NCBI GenBank assembly: GCA_011109175.1
Contig: RDEW01000027.1
Location: 860,277-924,276 of the forward strand
From: Dicyema japonicum
Lineage: Eukaryota; Dicyemida; Rhombozoa; Dicyemidae
Length of the DNA stretch: 64,000 bases
Direction of reading: 5' to 3'
The notes beneath the pieces are model-generated. The model did no database searches, was not told the origin of the DNA, and saw nothing but the letters and a program-made list of their open reading frames with translations. Positions 43,901 through 56,885 of the stretch are shown one piece after another. A program made the position numbers and the translations under genes. Each line of letters begins with the position of its first letter. Positions within the stretch are counted from its first letter, which is position 1.

Positions 43901-46900
43901 TTTCTGTGGTAGAACCAGAGTTTCAGTTGTAGTTATCTCTTCTAAACATATGAACAATATATTCTTAACTAGTTATCGTAGGCATAATTTTCGTTGTTTC
44001 CTTTTCAGTAACAATTGGCGGAATTATTTTTTGTGTTGTTTGTGATTCTGTAGTGTGAGTTGGAATTTCTGTTGTAGAACCAAGAGTTTCAGTTGTAGTT
44101 ATCTCTTCTAAACATTATGAACAATATATTCTTAACTAGTTATCGTAGGCATAATTTTCGTTGTTTCCTTTTCAGTAACAATTGGCGGAATTATTTTTTG
44201 TGTTGTTGTGATTCTGTAATGTAAATTGGAATTTCTGTTGGTAGAACCAAGAGTTTCAGTTGTAGTTATCTCTTCTAAACAATATGAACAATATATTCTT
44301 AACTAGTTATCGTAGGCATAATTTTCGTTGTTTCCTTTTCAGTAACAATTGGCGGAATTATTTTTTGTGTTGATTGTGATTCTGTAGTGTGAGTTGGAAT
44401 TTCTGTGGTAGAACCAAGAGTTTCTGTTGTAGTTATCTCTTCTAAACAATATGAACAATATATTCTTAACTAGTTATCGTAGGCATAATTTTTGTTGTTT
44501 CCTTTTCAGTAACAATTGGCGAAATTATTTTTTGTGTTGATTGTGATTCTGTAGTGTGAGTTGGAATTTCTGTGGTAGAACCAAGAGTTTCTGTTGTAGT
44601 TATCTCTTCTAAACATATGAACAATATATTCTTAACTAGTTATCGTAGGCATAATTTTTGTTTCCTTTTCAGTAACAATTGGCGGAATTATTTTTTGTGT
44701 TGATTGTGATTCTGTAGTGTGAGTTGGAATTTCTGTGGTAGAACCAAGAGTTTCTGTTGTAGTTATCTCTTCTAAACAATATGAACAATATATTCTTAAC
44801 TCGTTATTGTAGGCATGATTTTCGTTGTTTCCTTTTCAGTAACAATTGGCGAATTATTTTTTGTGTTGTTTGTGATTCTGTAATGTAAATTGGAATTTCT
44901 GTGGTAGAACCAAGAGTTTCAGTTGTAGTTATCTCTTCTAAACATTATGAACAATATATTCTTAACTAGTTATCGTAGGCATAATTTTTGTTGTTTCCTT
45001 TTCAGTAACAATAGGCGGAATTATTTTTTGTGTTGATTGTGATTCTGTAGTGTGAGTTGGAATTTCTGTTGTAGAACCAAGAGTTTCAGTTGTAGTTATC
45101 TCTTCTAAACAATATGAACAATATATTCTTAACTCGTTATTGTAGGCATAATTTTCGTTGTTTCCTTTTCAGTAACAATTGGCGGAATTATTTTTTGTGT
45201 TGTTTGTGATTCTGTAGTGTGAGTTGGAATTTCTGTGGTAGAACCAAGAGTTTCTGTTGTAGTTATCTCTTCTAAACATTATGAACAATATATTCTTAAC
45301 TAGTTATCGTTGGCATAATTTTGTTGTTTCCTTTTCAGTAACAATTGGCGGAATTATTTTTTGTGTTGATTGTGATTCTGTAGTGTGAGTTGGAATTTCT
45401 GTGGTAGAACCAAGAGTTTCTGTTGTAGTTATCTCTTCTAAACAATATGAACAATATATTCTTAACTCGTTATTGTAGGCATAATTTTCGTTGTTTCCTT
45501 TTCAGTAACAATTGGCGGAATTATTTTTTGTGTTGTTGTGATTCTGTAGTGTGAGTTGGAATTTCTGTGGTAGAACCAAGAGTTTCTGTTGTAGTTATCT
45601 CTTCTAAACATATGAACAATATATTCTTAACTAGTTATCGTAGGCATAATTTTTGTTGTTTCCTTTTCAGTAACAATTGGCGGAATTATTTTTTGTGTTG
45701 ATTGTGATTCTGTAGTGTGAGTTGGAATTTCTGTGGTAGAACCAAGAGTTTCTGTTGTAGTTATCTCTTCTAAACAATATGAACAATATATTCTTAACTA
45801 GTTATCGTAGGCATAATTTTTGTTGTTTCCTTTTCAGTAACAATTGGCGGAATTATTTTTTGTGTTGTTTGTGATTCTGTAGTGTGAGTTGGAATTTCTG
45901 TGTAGAACCAAGAGTTTCTGTTGTAGTTATCTCTTCTAAACAATATGAACAATATATTCTTAACTCGTTATTGTAGGCATAATTTTCGTTGTTTCCTTTT
46001 CAGTAACAATTGGCGGAATTATTTTTTGTGTTGTTTGTGATTCTGTAGTGTGAGTTGGAATTTCTGTGGTAGAACCAAGAGTTTCTGTTGTAGTTATCTC
46101 TTCTAAACAATATGAACAATATATTCTTAACTCGTTATTGTAGGCATAATTTTCGTTGTTTCCTTTTCAGTAACAATTGGCGGAATTATTTTTTGTGTTG
46201 TTTGTGATTCTGTAGTGTGAGTTGGAATTTCTGTTGTAGAACCAAGAGTTTCAGTTGTAGTTATCTCTTCTAAACAATATGAACAATATATTCTTAACTC
46301 GTTATTGTAGGCATGATTTTCGTTGTTTCCTTTTCAGTAACAATTGGTGGAATTATTTTTTGTGTTGTTTGTGATTCTGTAGTGTGAGTTGGAATTTCTG
46401 TGTAGAACCAAGAGTTTCTGTTGTAGTTATCTCTTCTAAACATATGAACAATATATTCTTAACTCGTTATTGTAGGCATGGATTTTCGTAGTTTCCTTTT
46501 CAGTAACAATAGGTGGAATTATTTTTTGTGTTGTTTGTGATTCTGTAATGTAAATTGGAATTTCTGTTGTAGAACCAAGAGTTTCAGTTGTAGTTATCTC
46601 TTCTAAACAATATAAACAATATATTCTTAACTCGTTATTGTAGGCATGATTTTCGTTGTTTCCTTTTCAGTAACAATTGGATGAATTATTTTTTGTGTTG
46701 TTTGTGATTCTGTAGTGTGAGTTGGAATTTCTGTGGTAGAACCAAGAGTTTCAGTTGTAGTTATCTCTTCTAAACAATATAAACAATATATTCTTAACTC
46801 GTTATTGTAGGCATAATTTTTGTAGTTTCCTTTTCAGTAACAATTGGCGGAATTATTTTTCGTGTTGTTTGTGATTCTGTAATGTAAATTGGAATTTCTG

Positions 46901-49900
46901 TTGTAGAACCAAGAGTTTCAGTTGTAGTTATCTCTTCTAAACAATATGAACAATATATTCTTAACTCGTTATTGTAGGCATGATTTTTGTAGTTTCCTTT
47001 TCAGTAACAATTGACGGAATTATTTTTCGTGTTGTTTGTGATTCTGTAATGTAAATTGGAATTTCTGTGGTAGAACCAAGAGTAGTTATCTCTTCTAAAC
47101 ATGATCAAGATTTATTATAACTCGTGATTGTTGGCATTACTGTTTTTGTCATTTTTTCTGTCACTTCAGTCGTTATTGGAATTATCTCTTCTGTTGCATG
47201 TTCGGTTTTATTTGTGTATTTCATTGTTGCTGTTATTTTTATTTATTAATCTTACTTTCTTTAATCGTCGATATTAATTTTCTAATCGTTGATGTCATCC
47301 GTTCTGGACTTTATATTATTTACCATCACCTGTTGTCGTCGGCCTATGTTTTTCATCTTTCAACGTGCTCGGTACTTCTTTGCTATATTAATTACTTTTA
47401 CCTATTTCATTTTTTCTTGTTGTCTGTACCTCTTTTTTCTCTAAATATTAATCCATGTTTTTACTTGGACAGCCAATTATATTAATTTTTGCCAAATTAT
47501 TTGTAATTATTTTATTTGTCAATGGATTTATGAACGTCATTTTTATTTTTTGTGTTTCGCTGTTAAGTCGCACGTCGAAATTTTCTGTGAACTCTTTCCG
47601 CTAAAATTTTCACGAATAACCATTACTTTTTCTTCGTTGTCTGTCTCTACAATAAGTTTCATTAGTTGCTCCGTCCTATTTACCTCACCATAAATTCTCT
47701 CCAATATCCATTCTTCGTTATTTAACAAGTCTATCTTAATGCTTCCATTCTTGGTTATTCCGACATTTTCGTAATCCATGTCGCCAATCGGAGTTTTTCC
47801 AATCAATCCCAACAATTTTACTGCGTTCTCACATATTCCTTCAATATTACTTACTTTCAACCTTTTGGTCTCTGAGTCGTCATTGGCTGCGTCACGTGGG
47901 GTATTACTATATTTATTAGTTATATTTTACAAATTTTTCCTCCACAGCCTATAACTTTCAGTTGATTCACAAATATGTCATTTTTGGTTATATTTTCGTT
48001 TATTGCATAGAACTCAAACTTTATGTCTCTCGCAGTGAAGTTGTGTTCTAGTATGAGCTCGAAATTCATGCTAAGGGAAATTATATTCTGCAAAATAGCT
48101 ACAAAGTACAACCTTGAGAATATAGTAATTTGAATCAGTATTTTTTTTGATTTTTACGATCACCCTGGCCGCGGAACTCATGTCAAATTTTATTGAAGTG
48201 ATTATTGGTAAGTCATGTTCCCCAAAATATAGGTTCAAAAAGACGTTAGAATCAAAAGCACTGGGATTCCACGCGTCCTGACTAATTTTTGCCATTTCTG
48301 CGGTTTTTCCTATTCCGTTTGAGGAAGATGAAATGATAAAGTAAGTTTCATTTAGTCTTGTTCCTCACAGACATTTTCAATTTTCTGCCCACAGTGGAAT
48401 ATTTTTAAGTTGTTTAGTTTTGCTTGATTTGAGGGATTTCCGTCTAACGTGAATAGTAATTTGAAATAATGATTTTTTCTGGCTGTTTCCGCAATATCGA
48501 ATCTGAAAAAGTTGTTAGAAACAGTCGATTCCTGAATATTAATACTCGGGGTGAACCATTTGATGGATCCATTCTTTTTCATTTTCATTTTTAGCCATTT
48601 TCAGTATTACATTGTCAGCAGATATCACGGCAGCCTGTATCTTCGCAATACGAATGCTTGCGTAAGGAATAGTGAAGTAAATCGCAGTTTCGTTGTCCCG
48701 ACTGTCAAAATTCCATAATTTTGAATCTGACAGAGAATTTTTGATAGTTTCATTATTGCTGGTACTCTGAATGTAAAATAGGTCAGTTTTGGTCAAATCT
48801 CTGTGGTTGCAGACTAAAATAATTTGTGCCAATTATTACTTCCATAGCAGTTACTTTCGTCGGATCCATCACCGCAGTCATCGTGGCCATCGCACGTTGC
48901 AACATATTTGACACATCCTCCGTTGTTGCACACGAATCCTGTTTGGTTTGTGCAAATATGCGATCTGCAGTCGATTTCGTCATTTCCAGTAAGGCAGTTA
49001 ACAACTCCATCACATCGAAGTTTGCTGTCGATGCATTCTCCGTATCCACAATCGAATTGGTTTGGCTTGTTACAAATTTCTTGATTTTTAAAAATAAGAT
49101 TACCGCAGTTATCCTCGTCTGTTCCGTCCATGCAGTCTGTTATTCCGTCGCATTTCATGGAAATGTCAATGACTCCGAGAAATATCGCAGCAGAAACTTC
49201 CATTTTTGCAGTTTGCGACTAAATTTAGGCCACAGTCAACTTCCACAGTTTTTTTCGTCTGATCCGTCAAGACAGTTAACTTTTCCGTCGCATTTATCCT
49301 TGAGTGGAAGACATTGTAGTCCGTTTGTGCACATGAACTCTTTTTTAGAACATTTAACGCAGTTTTCGTCAATACATTCAAATTGTCCATTTTTGCAGTT
49401 GCTGGATTAATAAATTTGAAAAGGAATCAACCATTTATGGCATCCTGTAATGATCTCTGAGCCAGATTCATAGTATTCTCCGTGAAGATGACAAGGACAG
49501 TGTTCATGTTCGACACATTTCCCATCAACTACATATAAATTCTAATAGTACCATCCTCATATAGACCATCAGGACAAAAACAGCCTTCGTGGCAGACCGT
49601 TTCGTTAACTGGGAGGAGATATTTAGAGGTTGAATAATCACATTTCTTTATCAGTGAGTTACCACAGGATTGATATTTTTTCCCTTCTGGGCACATGTAA
49701 GCTGCAATAAAGACAGTTTCTTACGGCAAAACGAAGTTGATCTCCACAAAACCTGGACTCCGTTATTACTGCATGTTTGGGCAAATGCCCCTACTGCGGT
49801 ACATAAACAAGCACAGTCTCCACCATAATCACAACTGTAAAGGAAATTGAGAATAATTACTGGCAGTCGAGCAATGTAGTAGAATGTTTCCACCACATCC

Positions 49901-52900
49901 TCAGAAAGGACTGATCGACAAGGCTGAAACATACTCCCTGAAGTTATTATCGAACATTTTTCACTGGCCCACTTGTATTTTTCCTAAAATAGTTATTAGA
50001 AGATAACCTTTAAAGTACATAATTTACTAATCGGGGGGCGGCTTTGATTAAAATTTGTAATGCATTCTAAACTTCCCACGCGCCAAGAATCTGCGAATTC
50101 GTGAGGTGAGCTAAGAGATGCTAGCCCGGGAGTTGTGAAATCGTTTAATTGATTGTCGTCGAAATCCCCACAAAGACCATGGACCTTTCCCATCCACTTT
50201 CGGCTGAGATAAGTGTAGATTGTCGTATATTTGTCCCACAATACTTCAAGACCGATTTTCTCAGCGATCACACGTGCATAAGACTGATGTTTGTAAATGA
50301 TATGAATATTTTTCGCGTGATAGTCGTCACTGAGTTCTCTTCCGTTGATTATAAATTTAGAATTCTCTGAAAGTTGGATACGAGTATTCTCGATTACAAT
50401 TTCTACAGATTTCGTGCACGTGATCCCTTAGAATTAAAAAAATCGAAAACCTGAAGCTCCGCAGGCGAAGTTTTGCATATTTATGATAAAGGATGGATTT
50501 TCCCGTGATTTGACAAGCGTATATACTTGCATTGACCTTCAAAAGAGAAGGCTTTTCCGTCAAAAGTCATGTAGTGGGGATCTCCATAGGCTACACATGT
50601 TCCTGCAAAAATGAGTCATTTAATGTGAACCCCTGCAATCTTCACTTTCTGAGTCCTTAGTCCATATTTTGTTCTCACACGTGCTAAATAATGTTAAATA
50701 GTCTTACAAGGCAGAACATTTTGAGCCTATTTTCTCCCCTGATTTGTAGAATTTATTTCCATGGAGACAGGGACATTGGTCGACCAAAACACAGTCATCC
50801 TAAAACTTAGTTGTAAATGAACCATTTGTGAGAGAACGTATCCTTCCGGACATCCACAACCATGGTAGACCATGTTTTTGCAGTCCTCCATATTATCCTG
50901 GCTTGAATCACAGCGCTTTTGACATCCTTTGATGATCGTCTGTATTTGATTGCTTGGACATTTAAGAGGAGTGAGAGTTCTATCGCATTTTACCACTCCT
51001 CCAACACACGTGCTTTAAATTATGAAAAAACCATCTTACCAATTCATACCTGCAGTTGAAAATTTGTCGTTAATTTTTGTATACAACATTTTTTTCAATA
51101 CACGTGCAGCTTTGTTTGGGGACGCATGTTCCGTAAGCATCGAAAACCATTCCATCGCTGCATCTACATCCAGGGACACAGATAGATTTGCATTCTTCGT
51201 CATTATCTTCACTTTCGTGGCAATGAAGACCACATGGAGATATGCAGTCGTGATAATCGCTGTTCTGAGGACATTTGATGCCTAAGTATGCGTTATAGAC
51301 TGCTCATACCGCATTTTAGCCTGGTATTTGTCCAATTCAAGTTGATTCCTTTCTTCGCGCATTCATACACATACGCCGATATGTGAATGCAAGCAATTTT
51401 AGATGGCTCAACTCCATTGGCAGCACAAATATCCTTTGTGCACATTTGATGGTACTCCTCCGGATTTACAGTCTCAAAGCACGTGGATAGACTTCCATGA
51501 GAGTTCCTAAGTAGGTTGCATTCTAATTCTGCTGAGCTCTAATATAGATAAATCGGTAAATCACTTCAGCTTGGCTTGTACATTCAAGGAGAACAGCACT
51601 CACAGTTTGGCACTGTTCTGTCTTACTAAGTGTGTATTCTTTAGCCAAAGAATTATAGTTGAATTTAATATTCCCACTTTTGGTTTGATACTCATTTTTT
51701 GAGTTGTAGTCGAATGTTCCACACATTCCCAGCGTCTGAAAAGTCAGTTTTTATTTTACTTTTCTGAGGTGCGAGTTACCTAGAATGAGGTAAACTCGTG
51801 ATTGGAGGTCCCAGAGAATGTGAAAACCAAAGCGGGAGAGCATTATGAAGTTTGGCTCGATTTTTCTAATTCTGAAATAGTTCGTTTGTTGTGGAAAATG
51901 AGTCAGAGAAATGTTATTTATATTTATAATCGGTTTTCCGTTTTTTGAATGAACTGCGATTGAGATCGTGTTATGAAGATTCACAAGAATTCGTCTACTA
52001 CAGACCTTATGGTCATTAAAGAGGCCAAATCTGTCCCCCACACTACACAAGGAATTGTCTACGGACACAGAGATGCCTTCGTCGTTCAACTAGAAATCAT
52101 AAATTACACTTACATGGAGAAGCTCGTATATGCACGGATTGCTGTACAAATGCTTAAAGTTTTCGAGATCAAATGTTAGATAATTCCCAATTCCAATGAG
52201 TTGACACTCTCCTGGACATTGAATATTTGGACAATTCCAAAACCCTGACTTGCAGACACTGATTTAACTAAATTTCGAAATTTCTAACCATTCTTTGCAA
52301 TTTTGTCTCAGAACCTCTCCGTTTTGGAAAACTTTTTGTCCGAAATGACAGGGACAGTCCTTCGGTTCAACACACTTTCCGGCCTCATAGAGTGTTCCAT
52401 CGCGACACTGACATCCCGGAGTGCATTCGCTGTTACATTTTTCATACATCCGGGGTAGTGAGGAACACGTGGCACATGAGTTTATGCACTCTGTATAAAC
52501 CATATCCTCAGGGCATTTGATTGCTGTTTTAAAGAAATTAAATTAAAAAATATACGGCATATTTTCGATGTTCTCCAAAAAATGGAGAGTCCAACTTGCG
52601 CACAAATTGAGGAATACTCCTCCAATGTGCACAGAGGACAGCTGTGGCTTCCTCTTGTCCTAACGTTTCCTTGGCATGGCAGTACTCGTTTTTACATCTT
52701 TCATATATTCCCTTTGGATCGACCTATTTGTTAGTTGCTATGGAAACTCGTCTTGTACAGACGTCGAATGCTTTCGAATTGATTGTCCCACATTTTATTT
52801 CTGCTTCTCTCTTGTATTCCTCTCTTGAGCATTTTGGCATAATGGCATTCCCTTTGGGACACTGCGGAGTTAATTCAACTATTTTGCTACTTTTAAATAT

Positions 52901-54316
52901 CCCTCCATGTAAGAATTTGCAAATTCTTCAACATCTTCGTTGGTTACTTTTTCGTGAGTATTAAAATCGTCTGAAAAGTAAAAATTAAGTTTGACTTTGA
53001 ATATTGCCGTCAAATGTTCCACAAAGTCCTTGAATCCCTTTGTTTTGGAAAATATTATTGAATGTGACTTGGATAACTTTTGCATTCGTCTTCTCCCATT
53101 TCACTCGGATTCCGCGTTTGTTTACGTAATGAATGTAATATTCGGATTGAGAGATTTCAAACACTGAAATTGAAATAGTCATCCTTACTTTTTCCGAAGT
53201 AAGTCGTGTTGGTGGGGATATTTTGGTCGTTGACAATAATATCACTTCCAAAAGTGTATATTATGGGATCATTTTCAATAATAATACGGAGTTGCTTAAA
53301 TAACTCAAATATCGACTTTTTTGCATTTCAGGCAACTGTCACAATTCGTAGGACGGATGCTGATTGCGATGGAACTGGAAGGATTCGCAGCTAGGGTATG
53401 CCAGCATCTCGTGTAAAATGTGTATTCCCTTCCGTCAAACGTCCGGAAGTGGGAATAGGAGGATTCACACGTGGAAAACGGAAGAGCATAGTTGTTTTTT
53501 AAGGTCAAATCTAAAAACTCAAACATTTTCGTTTCATACAAGAGGTTGTATTTTGAACAGAGGCTTGATCTAATGGTTATTCGAAACCGAGTTACCAGAC
53601 TTCTTTGATTGACAGGACACGCATGTATACCTTCCTGGAAATCCCCAGGAACCATTTTTGTTGGTCGAACAACAGTCATCGAAAGTCTTGATAGAATCAA
53701 AACTGTCAGATTCACTCCCGTCAATGTGTTTTTCTCCAAAGCATCGCCCATATTTGTAACAGTACTTTTTATCGACGGAGATTTCTGCAGTTTTACAGAA
53801 TCTAAGAAAAAACTCGACAGAGAATCCTCACAACGAAATCCAGCGAATCCCTGATCGCACTCACAGACATTTGGACCAACGCAGACTCCATTTCGGCATT
53901 TCGGGCTACAAATTGCTGAAATTTATTCCTAATTTTACGTTTATCACACAATTTGCCCGTGTACCCTTCACAACATGCCTGGATCTCCCTTATCCCATTC
54001 CTGTGATTAATCTAACTTCATACTTGGCATATTGGCAAATTTCTGGGCTTTTCTCTTGCATAAATTTCATCAGCTCATTTTTCGAATATTTTGCTGAATC
54101 TCCAGACAGGAGCCAATTGCCATACAGCATATCTATGAAATTTCCGCATAGATCTGTCTTAGTTTCAGTGAAATGTTCTGTTTTGTTGCAGTATCTAAAT
54201 GTGTTCGGAATATTAAACTTTGAAGTTTCTGCGGCATCAATTAAAAAATTTTGTTGGTAGACTAGCAGAAGCAATAGAATCCCAAACATTTGAGTCTTAA
54301 AGTCATAATTTGGCAT
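41000..54316 (-). CDS. giant secreted VWD-C8-TIL/LDLa/mucin/CTCK protein, SCO-spondin-like
   Basis: A large extracellular glycoprotein. From ATG 54316: signal peptide ([19 protein letters not shown]), EGF-like module (53920-53835, [18 protein letters not shown]), VWD1 ([16 protein letters not shown] ... GLCGTFDGN), C8 and TIL ([14 protein letters not shown]), VWD2 ([19 protein letters not shown] ... GMCGTFDYN), C8, TIL, VWD3 ([20 protein letters not shown] ... [10 protein letters not shown]), C8 ([19 protein letters not shown]) and TIL. Four LDLa repeats follow (49400-48830, CDG--C-DG-DE-NC). About six ~140-aa beta-type domains, possibly discoidin-like, flank a Thr-rich tandem repeat (43240-47190). 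A C-terminal cystine knot ([21 protein letters not shown]) ends at 41000. The three VWD units plus LDLa and CTCK recall SCO-spondin and gel-forming mucins. Many exons are split by introns near 25-30 nt; the exact model across 13 kb was not fully resolved. Confidence 0.85.
43240..47190 (-). repeat. tandem array of 167-bp exon-plus-intron mucin units
   Basis: About 22 copies plus divergent edge units. Each unit on the minus strand is a 138-nt exon (46 residues: [20 protein letters not shown], then [19 protein letters not shown], then IMPTIT) followed by a 27-29 nt GT...TTTAG intron. Exons are symmetric, phase 1-1, so copy number can change without breaking the frame. Start points recur at about 43602, 43768, 43933, 44100 and so on to 47083. 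A few copies carry 1-nt exon indels (for example near 44200, 44848, 45535 and 45900), which would break the frame if real. Confidence 0.92.
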
Positions 54317-54961
54317 ATTAAGTGAGAAATTGCAGCATATGGGATAGAAAACATGTGGATAATTCGATTTGATTGATTGACTTTATAATCTCACTAATTT
54401 TCATTATCGAGCTTATTATTTGCTAAAAGTTTGTAATTTTTTAATTAAATTTTGATTTTAATTAACCCTTGGATGGCAGATATTAAACTCAAGACACACG
54501 AACAAAGGAATTTCTCAGAATTTATTCGGATATGGCAAATGGTATATTTTACTGGTTTGTGGTTTTTTAAATAAATTAATATCAAAAAGAGAAAAAGCAG
54601 AGCAACAGCTTGTTCTAAATTGAAATAATGCCATACAGATTAAGATTCTCATCAGATTGATATGATGGTTATCAATAACTATCAACTGACGGTGGTCGAC
54701 ACCAATCAAGCGCAATTCTAGTTCATCTTATCGGGTAATGCTTGCATGTTTAATCAATCGGCTGAGTCTAATTATACACAAATCAGAAAACACATCAAAA
54801 AACAACTAAATAGGAAACCAATTCACAAGCTACCAGATTTATTGGTCACGATAACCCCTATATTTTGCACATGGAGATATTGAATGAAATCTATCACACA
54901 TTTGACTGAAAGCAAAATAAACCAAAGACTTTATTAAGTAATTAGAAGTCCAAAATAGCGA
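54317..54961. other. intergenic between secreted gene and cofilin
   Basis: No coding motif. It should hold the promoter of the secreted-protein gene; no element can be named. Confidence 0.45.
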
Positions 54962-55443
54962 CTATTTCTTAACCGCTTTAAGAATATCATTAAATTTCCA
55001 GTCGGTTAATTCGTTAATTTCGATACTAGGTATGTTTAAGCGAGACTTGACTTCTGTGTACGAGGCAGCCATCATCATTTTATTTCTTGTACTAGATTTT
55101 TCGTTGTTCCTTTAAGTAAATCAGCTTATAACCATTTTACTAGAATAAGCTTGCCCACAATGTCCAAAACAACGTAGAAAGAGTCATCTTTGGAATAAAT
55201 GAAGTCCAATAGACCATTGAACATGCACTCTGATAGTTAGTCTCAATCAATACCATCGTCAGCGTTCTGATAATCTCTACCAGTATACTCAACGTCTATC
55301 TGTCCGTGAGAGTGACCGAAGACCAGAAAACGATGGGGAACTTTCTTATTTTTCAATTCCATGAAACTGTTCATGACTTCATCGCTGACTGCAACTCCTG
55401 AGGAAAGGACCTACAAAGTAACACATTCAAATGATCAAACCAT
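54962..55443 (-). CDS. CFL: ADF/cofilin
   Basis: ADF/cofilin severs and depolymerises actin filaments. Exon 1 is the ATG alone (55443-55441). Introns of 30 (55411-55440), 24 (55230-55253) and 23 nt (55110-55132) join 157-, 97- and 148-nt exons into 405 nt (134 aa). It begins MVLSSGVAVSDEVMNSFMEL, the conserved SGVAVSDE N-terminus with its regulatory serine, then HRFLVFGHSHGQIDVEY. KLILVKWNNEKSSTRNKMMM followed by AASYTEVKSRL aligns with the actin-binding helix (human KMLYASSKDALKKKL). It ends in DILKAVKK. An intron directly after the initiator ATG is known from other animal cofilin genes. The protein is slightly shorter than typical (about 150-165 aa). Confidence 0.85.
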
Positions 55444-56580
55444 TTTCAACTAAACAATTAGAGTTTTATGTCAATTTATTAAGGTTAGCCATTATAAAAA
55501 AATAAATATTAATAATTATTGCTAACTAAATATTGCTAAAAATATTTATAATTTTGTTTGTCACCGAAATATCAATTTAATTTTATCGAAAGTTCACCAA
55601 AAACTCGTGGTATTTAAACATTTTAAAGCAATAAATATGTTGATTTTAACGATCAAAGTATTGATCATTCAGAAAAAAATTGAAAGCATCAATATTGACT
55701 TATTGACAGTTTAATTGGAAATTGGCGTCAAAATTTTCACGTGAAAATTCCATTGATTTAACCTAAGGCTACATTATATGATTTGCTCTTGTTAATCGCC
55801 GATCATGTGAAGAAACCGTATTAGAAATTAAGTTATTATCTTGAATGTCGGAGTTCGTGGTCCCAGTCCAGTTAAATTTGTTGAAACGATTGGGTATCTC
55901 TCATGGAGGGGACTCTAAGACTATACAATAGTACTCCTAGTACATTAGACTCGTGAAAAGTAACTCTCAATCGGTACCCTTAGACAAGAACCGGTATGAT
56001 TTCCATTGGTTTTCTAAAAATTGTGAATTAAATCTATTGAAGACATAATTCGTTTCTAAAGTTATATTCATTTATATTTGGAAATAAGAAAGTCAGACGT
56101 TAACGCTCTTAAGGGTCTCTTAATTTAGTGGTTAACGTGGTGCCGATGACGTAGCTTTGCTGCACTATGACATAAGTACAGTCAATCTATTTATCTATTC
56201 AAGCTCATCTCATTCCCAATCTTAATAGACTCGTGAAACAGCATTAACCAGAAGTTTAGAAATCACGAAATATCGGATGCGTCAATGTCTGAATTCGAAC
56301 CCTGTCTAGGCAATGTTTGAATCGGAGGAACTTGGATGAGAACCATCGGCCTTGAGGATGGAACTATTAGCCTATTCTCGAATATTCTTAATGATGGATG
56401 TCATTGATGCATAATTACCACATTATATTAAACCATATCCTAGACCGCAACCACACACCTGCCGATAATCATACCTGAATATTCAATTTTATGAAGCACC
56501 TGCGCACCAAGAAATTATTTTATCTAAAAATATAATAACAGGATAATCTAGTAAGTTCTAATTTATTGAAGAGCCACTAA
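55444..56580. other. intergenic, nothing recognised
   Basis: Strongly AT-rich from 55440 to 55760. A segment at 56120-56200 (GTGGTGCCGATGACGTAGC) may be a degraded RTE 5' leader. No gene seen. Confidence 0.4.
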
Positions 56581-56582
56581 AA

Positions 56583-56885
56583 ATGATAATAATTCGGGAA
56601 TTACACAAACAAATATCTATATATCATCCTATTCTAACCAAGTCTCCGTTAATTTTTAATCAACCTGTTTCAAGTGGCCAAGGTGACACGAAAAAGGATC
56701 ATTTACTCTCTCCCACTCAATTGGAGGGGTTCCCGCAACTGCTAGGGATGATCGTCTTTTACCTTTATGCTGGTTCTGTATTGGCTTGTGTGACGTTGGA
56801 AAGACTCTGTGTCTGTGACAGTGGAAACAGGATACACTTAATTGTCAACTTCCTTCTCTGTATCCGGGGTTAATAATAAGTCTCG
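56583..56885 (+). repeat. retroelement remnant with 3' hairpin and TAA tail
   Basis: A 96-codon frame without motif ends in GGATACA...TGTATCC and GGGGTTAATAATAAG. The same terminal block occurs at 29999-30040. The frame is probably the end of a retroelement ORF, not a host gene. Confidence 0.4.

Noticed and set aside
43240-47190. Regularly spaced repeats suggesting a CRISPR-like array
   Set aside because: The 167-bp units are near-identical throughout, have no unique spacers, and encode a Thr-rich protein once the microintron is removed; the window is animal DNA.
47198-47485. 95-codon hydrophobic plus-strand frame
   Set aside because: It is antisense to A-rich exons and introns of the secreted-protein gene; its Phe/Leu/Tyr composition is a by-product of T-rich antisense sequence.
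48826-49410. 194-codon plus-strand frame
   Set aside because: It lies exactly opposite the LDLa repeats, whose conserved cysteine and acidic pattern on the minus strand is the real signal.
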